DNA of 64,000 bases, taken from Actinomadura xylanilytica. GTDB lineage: Bacteria; Actinomycetota; Actinomycetes; Streptosporangiales; Streptosporangiaceae. Shown here piece by piece: positions 8,056 to 16,057 of this stretch (positions are counted from its first letter, which is position 1; each line of letters opens with the position of its first letter). The stretch is taken from assembly GCF_030283145.1 (NCBI RefSeq), contig NZ_JASNWE010000006.1:62001-126000 (forward strand), read 5' to 3'. The position numbers and the translations under genes were made by a program. The notes under the pieces are model-generated. The model worked only from the letters and a program-made list of their open reading frames with translations. It ran no database searches and had not been told where the DNA came from.

Positions 8056-10032
8056 TCAGATCTGCACGCGCGCCTCGACCGCCTTGACGATCTCGTCGAC
8101 GGCCTCGTCGATCGAGACGCCGTTCTTCTGCTCGCCGCTGCGGTAGCGGAACGACACGGCGTCCTTGGCCACGTCGTCGTCGCCCGCGAGCAGCATGTAG
8201 GGGATCTTCTGCTTCTGCGCGTTGCGGATCTTCTTCTGCATCCGGTCGGCGGAGGTGTCCACCTCGGCCCGGATCCCGCGCGCGCGCAGCCGGGCCACGA
8301 CCTTCTCCAGGTGCGGGACGTGGGCGTCGCCGATCGGGACGCCGATCGCCTGCACCGGCGACAACCACGGCGGCATCGCCCCGGCGTAGTGCTCCAGCAG
8401 CACCCCGAAGAACCGCTCGATCGATCCGAACAGCGCCCGGTGGATCATCACCGGCTGCTGCCGGGAGCCGTCGGCGGCCTGGTACTCCAGCCCGAACCGC
8501 TTGGGCTGGTTGAGGTCGACCTGGATGGTGGACAGCTGCCAGGTCCGGCCGATCGCGTCCCGGGCCTGGACGGAGATCTTCGGCCCGTAGAACGCCGCGC
8601 CGCCCGGGTCGTCGGCCAGCTCCAGCCCGGACTCGGTCGCGGCCTGGCGCAGCGCCTCGGTCGCCTCGGCCCAGTCGGCCTCCTCGCCGATGAACTTGTC
8701 GGAGTCGTCGCGGGTGGACAGCTCCAGGTAGAACTCGTTCAGCCCGTAGTCGCCCAGCAGGCCCAGGACGAAGGTGAGCAGGCTCTTGATCTCGCCGTCC
8801 ATCTGCTCCTTGGAGCAGTAGATGTGCGCGTCGTCCTGGGTCATCCCGCGGACCCGGGTGAGGCCGTGCACCACGCCCGACTTCTCGAACCGGTAGACGC
8901 TGCCGAACTCGAACAGGCGGAGTGGCAGCTCGCGGTAGGACCGCCCGCGCGCCTTGAAGATCAGGTTGTGCATCGGGCAGTTCATCGGCTTGAGCCGGTA
9001 GTCGGTGCCGTCCACCTCGAAGGAGGGGAACATGTCCTCGCCGTACCAGGGCAGGTGGCCGGAGGTCTCGAACAGCTCGCTCTTGGTGATGTGCGGGGTG
9101 TTGACGAACTCGTACCCCTCCTCCTCGTGCCGCTTGCGCGAGTAGTCCTCCAGCACCCGGCGGACGACGCCGCCCTTGGGGTGGAAGACCGCCAGGCCGC
9201 TGCCGATCTCGCTCGGGAAGGAGAACAGGTCGAGCTCGGCGCCGAGCTTGCGGTGGTCGCGCTTCTCGGCCTCCTCCAGCATCCGCAGGTACTCGTCCTG
9301 CTTGTCGCGGGACTCCCAGGCGGTGCCGTAGATGCGCTGGAGCTGCGGGTTCTTCTCGCTGCCGCGCCAGTAGGCGCCGCCGGAGCGCATCAGCTTGAAG
9401 GCCGGGATGACGCGGGTGGTGGGCAGGTGCGGCCCGCGGCACAGGTCCTTCCAGCACAGCTCGCCGGACTTGGCGTCGAGGTTGTCGTAGATGGTCAGCT
9501 CACCCGCGCCGACCTCCACGTCGGCGCCGTCGTCGGAGCCCGCGGCGCCCTTGATGCCGATGAGCTCCAGCTTGTAGGGCTCGGCGGCCAGCTCGGCGCG
9601 GGCCTCCTCGTCGGAGACGGGGCGGCGGGAGAACCGCTGGCCCTGCTTGACGATCTCGCGCATCCGCTTCTCGACCCGCTTGAGGTCCTCGGGGGTGAAC
9701 GGCTCGGCGACGTCGAAGTCGTAGTAGAAGCCGTTCTCGACCGGCGGCCCGATGCCGAGCCGGGCGTCGGGGAACAGCTCCTGCACGGCCTGCGCCATCA
9801 CGTGCGCGGCGGAGTGCCGCATGATCGCGCGGCCGTCGGCGGAGCCGATCTCGACCGGCTCGACGACGTCGCCCTCGTCCACCGGGCCGGCCAGGTCGCG
9901 CAGCTCGCCGTTGACCCGCGCGGCGACGACGGTGCGGCCGTCGGCGTCCAGGGCCTCTCCGGCGGTCGAGCCGGCGGGCACCACTCGCTCGCTTCCGTCG
10001 AGGGTGATGCGCAGCTCAGACACGGTGGACAC
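8056..10032 (-). CDS. thrS: Threonyl-tRNA synthetase
   Basis: 658 residues, the usual length for the family. The N-terminal TGS domain (residues 1-65) is followed by the editing/SAD domain with HSAAHVMAQA (His73 and His77), the class II catalytic core with PMNCPMHNLIF and the motif 2 region FEFGSVYRFEKSG, and a C-terminal anticodon-binding domain. It charges tRNA-Thr in the cytosol. The start is GTG 10032, preceded by GAGGAG at 5 bases; a second in-frame GTG lies three codons later. The open frame continues far upstream, but that extension overlaps the MFS gene and is not coding. A leader ORF with ACG ACG ACG and a terminator hairpin lie directly upstream, suggesting attenuation by threonine supply. 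Confidence 0.97.
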   Translation of the reverse strand: MSTVSELRITLDGSERVVPAGSTAGEALDADGRTVVAARVNGELRDLAGPVDEGDVVEPVEIGSADGRAIMRHSAAHVMAQAVQELFPDARLGIGPPVENGFYYDFDVAEPFTPEDLKRVEKRMREIVKQGQRFSRRPVSDEEARAELAAEPYKLELIGIKGAAGSDDGADVEVGAGELTIYDNLDAKSGELCWKDLCRGPHLPTTRVIPAFKLMRSGGAYWRGSEKNPQLQRIYGTAWESRDKQDEYLRMLEEAEKRDHRKLGAELDLFSFPSEIGSGLAVFHPKGGVVRRVLEDYSRKRHEEEGYEFVNTPHITKSELFETSGHLPWYGEDMFPSFEVDGTDYRLKPMNCPMHNLIFKARGRSYRELPLRLFEFGSVYRFEKSGVVHGLTRVRGMTQDDAHIYCSKEQMDGEIKSLLTFVLGLLGDYGLNEFYLELSTRDDSDKFIGEEADWAEATEALRQAATESGLELADDPGGAAFYGPKISVQARDAIGRTWQLSTIQVDLNQPKRFGLEYQAADGSRQQPVMIHRALFGSIERFFGVLLEHYAGAMPPWLSPVQAIGVPIGDAHVPHLEKVVARLRARGIRAEVDTSADRMQKKIRNAQKQKIPYMLLAGDDDVAKDAVSFRYRSGEQKNGVSIDEAVDEIVKAVEARVQI

Positions 10033-10176
10033 GGGTACTCCTCGCGATGGTGATGCGGATTCGAAGGGTTCGGGTGGTAGCGATTCGGATGGTAGCGAGT
10101 CCGGGTCGGCACCGGACGCGGCAGGTCGCATGGCTGCTCCCGTCGGTCGGGCGGCGGCCCGCGAGCTCCCCGGAAA

Positions 10177-10214
10177 GCGGTGAGGCCCCGGGATCGCTCC
10201 CGGGGCCTCACCGC
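10177..10214 (-). terminator. thrS: Perfect 17-bp hairpin between leader ORF and thrS (putative attenuator)
   Basis: The arms 10177-10193 and 10198-10214 are perfectly complementary over 17 bp around a 4-base loop, and a short T-containing stretch (CTTTCC) follows on the minus strand. It sits 9 bases after the leader ORF stop and about 145 bases before thrS. It could also be the plain 3' terminator of the MFS gene; the leader ORF makes attenuation the better reading. Confidence 0.75.
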
Positions 10215-10223
10215 GCGCATGTC

Positions 10224-10295
10224 TCAGGTCATGCCGCCGTGGCGCCGGGGGAACCCCGGCGTCGTCGTCTCCAGTACGGCCAGCATGCCGTCCAT
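10224..10295 (-). CDS. Threonine-rich leader peptide of thrS (putative attenuator)
   Basis: A 23-codon ORF reading MDGMLAVLETTTPGFP then RRHGGMT, stop TGA. Codons 10-12 are three consecutive ACG (Thr) and the last sense codon is also Thr. Immediately after the Thr codons comes an 8-bp hairpin with a 3-base loop (CGCCGGGG/CCCCGGCG, about 10243-10261), then the leader stop, then the 17-bp terminator hairpin. This is the layout of ribosome-mediated attenuation: scarce charged tRNA-Thr would stall the ribosome on the first hairpin and change downstream pairing. The start has only a weak G-rich ribosome site (GGTGGG). It is too short for routine gene finding. Function is inferred from layout only. 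Confidence 0.7.
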   Translation of the reverse strand: MDGMLAVLETTTPGFPRRHGGMT

Positions 10296-10313
10296 GGTAA
10301 CCCACCGGGCCCG

Positions 10314-11789
10314 TCAGCGACGGCCCGGAAGCCCGATCCGGTCCATGTCCTCCAGCTCGCGTCCCTTGGTCTCGGGCACGGCGCGGAACACGAACAGGAG
10401 CGCCAGCGCGGCGAAGAGGGTGTAGATGCCGTAGGCGAGGCCGAGGGAGAACCCGGAGATGCCGGGAAAGGTGGTGGTGATGATCCAGTTGGCGATCCAC
10501 TGCGCCGCCGCGGCGACGGCCAGCGCGGACGCGCGGATGAAGTTGTTGAACATCTCGCCGAGCATCACCCAGACCACCGGGCCCCAGGTCGCCGCGAACG
10601 CGAAGACGTAGGCGTTGGCGGCGACGAGGGCGACCGGGCCCGCGACGCCGCCGAGCGAGGGCTTGCCGTCCACGATCGGCGCGGTCGCGAAGCAGACCGT
10701 CAGCAGGCCCAGGGTGAGGGTCATCCCGGCGGCGCCGGCGAGCAGCAGCGGCCTGCGGCCGATCCGGTCGACCAGCGCGATGGCCAGCAGTGTGGAGACC
10801 ACGTTGACCACCGAGTTGATCACCGAGGTGAGCATCGCGTCGTTCTCGCTGAACCCGACCGCCTGCCACAGCGAGGAGGAGTAGTAGAAGATCACGTTGA
10901 TCCCGACGAACTGCTGGAACACCGACAGCAGGATGCCGGTCCACACGATCGGCAGCAGGCCGAGCCGGGGCCCGCGCAGGTCGTGGAGATGCACCGGGCG
11001 GTCGACGGCGATCGACTTGACGATCTCGCCGAGCTTGACCTCCGCGTCGCCGCGGCCCATCACCTTGGCCAGCACCTCGCGGGCGCGGCCGAGCTCCTTC
11101 TTCTTGACCAGGTAGCGCGGCGACTCGGGGATGGTCGTGGCGATCACACCGTAGAACGCCGCCGGGACGATCGCGCTGGCGAACATCCAGCGCCACGCGG
11201 ACCCGCCCCAGGGGAAGGTGCCGCCCGCGCCGCCGTCGGAGACCCGGGCGATGACGTAGTCGACGACCAGCGCGGCGAAGATGCCGAGGACGATCGCCAT
11301 CTGCTGGAGCGAGCCGAGCCGGCCGCGCAGCCCGGCGGGCGCGATCTCGGCGATGTAGGCGGGCGCGATGACCGACGCGGCGCCGATGGCGAGGCCGCCG
11401 ACCACCCGCCAGAAGGTCAGGTCGACGGCGCTGAAGGCCAGCGCCGAGCCGAGCGAGCTGAGCACGAACAGCAGCGAGGCGATCATCATCACCCGGACCC
11501 GGCCGATCCGGTCGGCCAGCGGCCCGGCGAACCAGGCGCCGACCGCGCAGCCCAGCAGGGCCGCCGACACCACGAAGCCGACCGCGACCGAGCCCAGGTG
11601 GAACCGGTGCTGGAGCGCGTCCACCGTCCCGTTGATCACCGACGAGTCGTAGCCGAACAGGAAGCCGCCCAGGGCCGCCGCGCCGGCGAGCAGCGCGGCG
11701 GTGGCGGCGGCGTGCGAGGGCCCGGGCCGGCCCGGCGGCGCGGCTCCCGGCGCCGCGCCCGGTTCTGGGCCGTCACCCTCGGTGGTCAT
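10314..11789 (-). CDS. MFS transporter, sugar-porter family
   Basis: 491 residues, about 12 transmembrane segments. Sugar-porter signatures are present: GGFLFGYDSSVINGT in helix 1, the loop motif ADRIGR, PESPRYLVKKK before the central loop, and PETKGREL at the C terminus. It should import a sugar or polyol with protons; the substrate is not evident. The first 30 residues are a Pro/Gly-rich cytoplasmic head. It lies upstream of the thrS leader on the same strand, only 18 bases from the leader ATG, so some thrS transcription could originate here. Confidence 0.9.
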   Translation of the reverse strand: MTTEGDGPEPGAAPGAAPPGRPGPSHAAATAALLAGAAALGGFLFGYDSSVINGTVDALQHRFHLGSVAVGFVVSAALLGCAVGAWFAGPLADRIGRVRVMMIASLLFVLSSLGSALAFSAVDLTFWRVVGGLAIGAASVIAPAYIAEIAPAGLRGRLGSLQQMAIVLGIFAALVVDYVIARVSDGGAGGTFPWGGSAWRWMFASAIVPAAFYGVIATTIPESPRYLVKKKELGRAREVLAKVMGRGDAEVKLGEIVKSIAVDRPVHLHDLRGPRLGLLPIVWTGILLSVFQQFVGINVIFYYSSSLWQAVGFSENDAMLTSVINSVVNVVSTLLAIALVDRIGRRPLLLAGAAGMTLTLGLLTVCFATAPIVDGKPSLGGVAGPVALVAANAYVFAFAATWGPVVWVMLGEMFNNFIRASALAVAAAAQWIANWIITTTFPGISGFSLGLAYGIYTLFAALALLFVFRAVPETKGRELEDMDRIGLPGRR

Positions 11790-11849
11790 GCTTTTTGATC
11801 TTCCCGGAACCGGCGGCCCTATGCGGAGGCCGCCGGGCGCGGGCGGGGT

Positions 11850-12053
11850 TCAGCCGGTGGTGCCCGGGTAGGGCAGGGCGCCGCGGCGGCGCAGCTCGGG
11901 GAGCACGCCCGCGGCGAACCAGTACGCCTCCTCCAGGTGCGGGTAGCCGGACAGGACGAACTCCTCGACGCCGAGCGCGGCGTACTCCTCGATCCGGTCG
12001 GCGACCTCGGCGTGGCTGCCGACCAGCGCGGTGCCCGCGGCGCCGCGGCTCAC
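11850..12053 (-). pseudogene. C-terminal stump of SsuD-type FMN-dependent alkanesulfonate monooxygenase
   Basis: Only about 67 residues remain, including GTALVGSHAEVADRIEEYA and FVLSGYPHLEEAYWFA, the characteristic C-terminal end of SsuD/LLM-class monooxygenases (normally about 360-380 residues). The N-terminal four fifths, including the flavin site, are missing. The reading frame opens with GTG overlapping the stop of the cysteine dioxygenase gene, so it could still be translated by coupling, but it cannot be an active oxygenase alone. It is most simply a deletion remnant of a sulphonate-utilisation gene joined to the cysteine dioxygenase gene. Confidence 0.8.
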
Positions 12054-12559
12054 CAGTCAGCGGCCGACTCGGCGGTGACCTCCACCAGTTCCCCCTTCGC
12101 ATCCACGTCGAAGCGGCGCATGCCGCCGAGCGGCGGCGCGTAGACGTGCACGCTCACCGCCGGGGCGTCGGAGGTGTTGCGGACGTCGTGGACGTAGTCG
12201 GGGCCGAACGAGCGCGTCTCGCCTGCGGCGATCCGCCGCCCGGCGTGCACCCGGTGCTCGTCCAGCGTGCCGAGCGCGACCGCGAAGCCCCCGGCGGAGC
12301 CGCCGTGGTCGTGGAAACCGGTCGACTGGCCGGGCAGCCAGCTGATCACCCAGATCTCGTGGTCGGCGTCCTGGTGGATCCGCTCGTACCAGCGGCCCTC
12401 CGGGCTCAACCGGACCCGGTGCAGCCACTCGCCCGGACGGGCGGCGAGCTCGGCGGCCCGTTCGGCGAGGCGCGGCGGCGCGAAGGCGTCCCGGCCCGCG
12501 CCGCTGTCGGCGGGCGGGCCGGCCTGGGCGGGCAGGCCGGTGTCGGCGGTGACGGTCAT
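12050..12559 (-). CDS. Cysteine dioxygenase type I (cupin)
   Basis: 169 residues. The cupin metal site reads GFHDHGGSAGG near residues 80-90 (His-x-His) with the third ligand in YVHDVRN. Cysteine dioxygenases add O2 to L-cysteine with non-haem Fe(II) to give cysteine sulphinate in the cytosol. The start ATG 12559 has GAGGAG directly upstream. The gene runs into the SsuD-like stump with a 4-base overlap, and this sulphur-metabolism pairing supports the assignment. A possible sigma70-type promoter lies about 135 bases upstream. Confidence 0.88.
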   Translation of the reverse strand: MTVTADTGLPAQAGPPADSGAGRDAFAPPRLAERAAELAARPGEWLHRVRLSPEGRWYERIHQDADHEIWVISWLPGQSTGFHDHGGSAGGFAVALGTLDEHRVHAGRRIAAGETRSFGPDYVHDVRNTSDAPAVSVHVYAPPLGGMRRFDVDAKGELVEVTAESAADW

Positions 12560-12693
12560 GCGTTCTCCTCATGGCGGGTGCCGGATCTGGTCGTGCGCGT
12601 CAGCGGGACCGGCGCCGACACAGGGCGCTCGCCTGCCTGCGGAGATCGACATGGCGGCGCTCGTGCAGAGGATTACGGAACGTCACGCTCCCG

Positions 12694-12722
12694 AGGATGG
12701 ACCAAAATCCCTATTAAGTCAA
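12694..12722 (-). promoter_or_regulatory. Possible promoter of the cysteine dioxygenase gene
   Basis: On the minus strand TTGACT (12722-12717) and CATCCT (12699-12694) are 17 bases apart inside an unusually AT-rich patch (about 12700-12735) in otherwise GC-rich DNA. The leader would be about 130 bases. The intergenic space 12560-12843 holds no other gene that I can support. Confidence 0.35.
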
Positions 12723-12843
12723 TCGGAAATACCGTGATCGTGTCCGGTACCGGCCGGGCCGGGCTGATACCCAGGGGGCGGATGGGATCTCCCTCCGGGG
12801 GGTCAGGCGGCCGGGACCTCGCGCACCCTAGGCTCACAGTCAA

Positions 12844-14094
12844 ATGAACGACCCAGACCTGCTCGAACACCACGGCCGCCCGCGCCTGCTCAGGGGCATG
12901 TGGGCCGCCGCCGTCCCGGGCCCCCGCGACCCCGTCGCCACGATGCTGCCGGGCCGGAACCTGCTGCGCGTCCCGATCGTGATCGCGCTGGTCGGGATGA
13001 CGATCGGCTTCACCGCCGGGAGCATCGCGATCCTGATCAATGTCGAGCATGTCAACACCGGGCTGTCATGGCCGCTCGGCGTCATGCAGGCGGGCCCGCT
13101 GCTGTTCGCCGCCCGCTGGCCGCTCCAGGCCTGGCGGGTCGCGGCGGCCGGGCTGCTGGCCGGGGTGGTGGTCAACAGCGGCGGCCTCTGGCCGTGGCCG
13201 GTGACCGGGTTCCTCGCGCTGGTGGTCATCCTGTTCTTCAACGGCGTCGGCTGCGACCGCGAGACCACCATCGGCGTCGGGGCCGTCACCATCGCCGGGA
13301 CGCTGGTCCCCGCGGTGCTGCGCGGCATGCCGGGCTGGTTCGCGATGATCCTGGCCGGCATCGTCATCGTGGTGCTGACCTTCGGCGACGCCGTCGGCGG
13401 GCGCTACTCGCTGGAGGAGGAGCTGCGCCGCCGGGCCGAGCAGCACCGGCAGGACCTCGCCCGGCAGGCGGTGCTGGAGGAGCGGGCCCGCATCGCCCGC
13501 GAGCTGCACGACGTGGTGGCCCACCACATGTCGGTGATCGCGATGCAGGCCGAGGCGGCGCCGTACAAGATCCCCGACCTGCCGGACGACGCCAAGCAGA
13601 CCTTCGGGGTCGTCCGGGACGCCGCCCGCGAGGCGCTCACCGAGACCCGCCGCGTCGTCGGCCTGCTCCGGGCCGACGACGAGGGCGCCGAGCGCGCGCC
13701 GCAGCCGGGACTGGACCGGCTGGACGAACTGGCCGGCGCGACCCGCCGGTCCGGCCTGTCGGTCACGGTCACGGTCGTCGGGCTGCCCCGGCCGCTGAAC
13801 GCCGGGGTGGACCTGTCGGCCTACCGGATCGTCCAGGAGTCGCTGAGCAACGCCTCCCGGTACGCGCCGGGCGCCCGGGTGGGCGTCGAGATCAGGTACG
13901 GGCCGAAGCGCCTGAGGGTGTCGGTCGACGACGACGGCGCCCGCACCACCCCCGGCCGGTCGGACGGCGGCGGGCACGGGCTGGTCGGCATGCGCGAGCG
14001 GGTGACCATGCTCGGCGGCACCCTGACCGCGGGCCCCGCCGACGGGGCCGGCTGGTCGGTCGTGGCCGAACTGCCCTACGGCGACCCGGCCTGA
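12844..14094 (+). CDS. Sensor histidine kinase, NarL-partner (HisKA_3) type
   Basis: 416 residues. About four to five transmembrane segments occupy residues 40-185; a short coiled linker follows, then the dimerisation box RIARELHDVVAHHMSVIAMQ with the phospho-acceptor His. The HATPase domain has SLSNASRYAPG (N box) and GHGLVGMRERV (G box). It would autophosphorylate and pass phosphate to the response regulator encoded 29 bases downstream. A TAGGCT -10 box (12829-12834) ends 9 bases before the ATG and there is no Shine-Dalgarno sequence, suggesting a leaderless or nearly leaderless message. The signal is unknown. Confidence 0.93.
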   Translation: MNDPDLLEHHGRPRLLRGMWAAAVPGPRDPVATMLPGRNLLRVPIVIALVGMTIGFTAGSIAILINVEHVNTGLSWPLGVMQAGPLLFAARWPLQAWRVAAAGLLAGVVVNSGGLWPWPVTGFLALVVILFFNGVGCDRETTIGVGAVTIAGTLVPAVLRGMPGWFAMILAGIVIVVLTFGDAVGGRYSLEEELRRRAEQHRQDLARQAVLEERARIARELHDVVAHHMSVIAMQAEAAPYKIPDLPDDAKQTFGVVRDAAREALTETRRVVGLLRADDEGAERAPQPGLDRLDELAGATRRSGLSVTVTVVGLPRPLNAGVDLSAYRIVQESLSNASRYAPGARVGVEIRYGPKRLRVSVDDDGARTTPGRSDGGGHGLVGMRERVTMLGGTLTAGPADGAGWSVVAELPYGDPA

Positions 14095-14123
14095 GACCCG
14101 CCGGGGGGCCGTAAGGTTCTCAC

Positions 14124-14801
14124 GTGACGATTCGGGTGTTGATCGCTGACGACCAGGTGATGATCCGCGATGGGCTGGCGGCGCTGCTGTCCTCCGACCC
14201 CGAGATCGAGGTGATCGGCCAGGCGGGCAATGGCCTGGAGGCCGTGGAGATGGGCCGCGCGCTCGACCCGGACGTCATCGTGATGGACATCCGGATGCCG
14301 GAGATGGACGGGCTGGCCGCCACCGCCGAACTGGTCGGCGAGCCGCTCTCCGCCGACGGCGACCCGGCCGGGCTGCGCCCCAAGGTGCTGGTGCTGACCA
14401 CCTTCGACCTCGACGAGTACGTCTACGAGGCGCTCGGCGCCGGGGCCAGCGGCTTCCTGCTCAAGGACGCCTCGGCCGCCGACCTGGTCAACGGGGTGCG
14501 GGTGGTCGCCTCCGGCGACGCGCTGCTGGCCCCGTCCATCACCCGCCGGCTGATCGGCGACTTCGCCCGCCGCCGCCGGCACCAGCGGCCGTCCCCGGGG
14601 GCGACCGCCGGCCTCACCCCCCGCGAGCTGGACGTGCTGCGGCTCATCGCGCGCGGCCTGTCCAACGCCGAGATCGCCGCCGAGCTGGTCCTGGCCGAGC
14701 AGACGGTCAAGACCCATGTCGGCCACGTGCTCACCAAGCTCGCCCTGCGCGACCGCACCCAGGCCGTCGTCTACGCCTACGAGAACGGCCTGGTGGGCTG
14801 A
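14124..14801 (+). CDS. NarL/FixJ-family response regulator
   Basis: 225 residues. The receiver domain starts with the acidic pair in LIADDQVMIRDGLA, the phospho-acceptor Asp is in DVIVMDIRMPEMDG, and the conserved Lys is in GFLLKDAS. The C-terminal LuxR helix-turn-helix reads LTPRELDVLRLIARGLSNAE. The receiver holds a small insertion (LSADGDPAGLRPK). It pairs with the kinase just upstream. GTG 14124 is preceded by TAAGGT with 6 bases between, so it may also have its own leaderless transcript. Targets are unknown. Confidence 0.95.
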   Translation: MTIRVLIADDQVMIRDGLAALLSSDPEIEVIGQAGNGLEAVEMGRALDPDVIVMDIRMPEMDGLAATAELVGEPLSADGDPAGLRPKVLVLTTFDLDEYVYEALGAGASGFLLKDASAADLVNGVRVVASGDALLAPSITRRLIGDFARRRRHQRPSPGATAGLTPRELDVLRLIARGLSNAEIAAELVLAEQTVKTHVGHVLTKLALRDRTQAVVYAYENGLVG

Positions 14802-14825
14802 GCCTCCGGCCCCGGCGACCGCGGG

Positions 14826-15053
14826 TCAGTCCTTGGCCGGCCGCGGGTCGAGCACCCGCGGCGGCCGACCGGGGTCGAGCTTCAGGACCGGCACCAGGTG
14901 GTCGGGACCTCCCCTCATGTCCAGCAGGGTGTCGCCGACCTGCCGCCACCGTCCGGAGTCACTGCCGGTGTCGGCGAGCACCAGCCGGATGCGCGGCCTG
15001 TCGACCCCCGCGAACAGGACTATCCCGGTGGCGAACTGGCATGTCCCGGCCAC
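14826..15053 (-). CDS. Small hypothetical protein
   Basis: 75 residues with strong GC third-position bias but no family that I recognise. There is no transmembrane segment; there is a hydrophobic start (FATGIVLFAGV) and a basic/Pro-rich end. The start is GTG 15053. On the minus strand CAAGGT lies 6 bases before it, the spacing expected of a leaderless actinobacterial transcript, which raises the chance that it is real. It is convergent with the response regulator gene. Confidence 0.45.
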   Translation of the reverse strand: MAGTCQFATGIVLFAGVDRPRIRLVLADTGSDSGRWRQVGDTLLDMRGGPDHLVPVLKLDPGRPPRVLDPRPAKD

Positions 15054-15084
15054 CCCGGGACCTTGACATCACCGTCCGGGCGGA

Positions 15085-16041
15085 TCAGCGGGCCGGGTCG
15101 AGGACGAGTTTGCCGACGCTGCGGCGGGAGCGGAGGTCCTCATGCGCCCGGCGGACCTCGGCCAGGCCGTACTCGCCGCCGCCGATCACCCGGAGCCGGC
15201 CGTCGGCGGCCAGCCCGAACAGCTCGCTCAGCGCGGCGCCCATCACGTCGCCGGGGAGCTGGAAGACGTGCGCCAGCCACATGCCCGCGATCGTGGTGGA
15301 GTGCGCCATGAGCGCGGCGGGCTGCACCGGGGTGGGCGGGGTGCGGGACGCCATCCCGTAGAAGGCCAGGCGGCCGAAGGGGGCCAGCACCCGGAGGCTC
15401 TGGTCGGTGACCCGGCCGCCGGTCATCTCCAGGACCACGTCGACGCGCCGGCCGCCGTTGGCCTCGATGAGCGCGCTCTTCAGGTCGGGCTCGTTGGCGT
15501 CGACCGCGACGTCGGCGCCGAGCTCCAGGGCCAGGTCGCGCTTGTCCTTGGACGAGGCGGTGGCGATGACGCGTCCCGCGCCCCACGCCTTGGCCAGCTG
15601 CACCGCGAGCGTGCCGACCCCGCCGGCGGCGGCGTGCACGACGACCGACTCGCCCTCGGCGAGGTGGACGCTGCGGCGCAGCAGCAGCCACGCCGAGGCG
15701 CCCTGGACGATCAGGCCGAGCGCGGTGACGTCGTCGATGGCGTCGGGCACGTCCCAGGCCATCGCCTCGGACGCGACGGCCTTCTCGGCGTAGCCGCCGG
15801 TGCCGAGCAGCGCGACGAGGCGGCGGCCGTCCGGCGTCAGGCCGACGGCCTCGCCGCCCGGGACGAGGGGCAGGGCGGCCTCGGCGAGGTAGCTGTTCTC
15901 GGCCTGGTGGGTGTCGGCGTAGTTGATGCCGGCGCGGGACACCTCCAGGAGGGTCTGCCCCGGACCGGCGACCGGGTCGGGCAGCTCGGCGACGTTCAGC
16001 ACCTCGGGGCCGCCGAACTCGGTGATCTGGATCGCGCGCAT
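15085..16041 (-). CDS. Quinone oxidoreductase-like MDR enzyme (zinc-free, NADPH type)
   Basis: 318 residues. The GroES-like fold carries the QOR pattern SRAGINYADTHQAENSY, and the Rossmann domain has VVHAAAGGVGTLAVQLAKAW with the NADPH-binding AAGGVG. Structural-zinc cysteines are absent, as in NADPH:quinone reductases. It would reduce quinones or enoyl-type substrates in the cytosol. It lies 16 bases after an SDR gene in the same direction, suggesting one transcript; a divergent acyl-CoA dehydrogenase gene lies beyond. The electron acceptor is not evident. Confidence 0.9.
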   Translation of the reverse strand: MRAIQITEFGGPEVLNVAELPDPVAGPGQTLLEVSRAGINYADTHQAENSYLAEAALPLVPGGEAVGLTPDGRRLVALLGTGGYAEKAVASEAMAWDVPDAIDDVTALGLIVQGASAWLLLRRSVHLAEGESVVVHAAAGGVGTLAVQLAKAWGAGRVIATASSKDKRDLALELGADVAVDANEPDLKSALIEANGGRRVDVVLEMTGGRVTDQSLRVLAPFGRLAFYGMASRTPPTPVQPAALMAHSTTIAGMWLAHVFQLPGDVMGAALSELFGLAADGRLRVIGGGEYGLAEVRRAHEDLRSRRSVGKLVLDPAR

Positions 16042-16057
16042 GGTCTGCGGTCCTCTC

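Noticed and set aside
10036..10314. T-box riboswitch upstream of thrS
   Set aside because: I see no T-box consensus sequence or stem I specifier structure; the Thr-codon leader ORF explains the region better.
8056..11196. 1046-codon frame extending thrS upstream
   Set aside because: ThrRS homology begins at the GTG at 10032 with a good ribosome site; the upstream part overlaps the MFS gene, the leader ORF and the hairpin.
12844..14801. Linking the first two-component system to enediyne control
   Set aside because: It is over 20 kb away with chromosomal genes in between; nothing in the sequence connects them.
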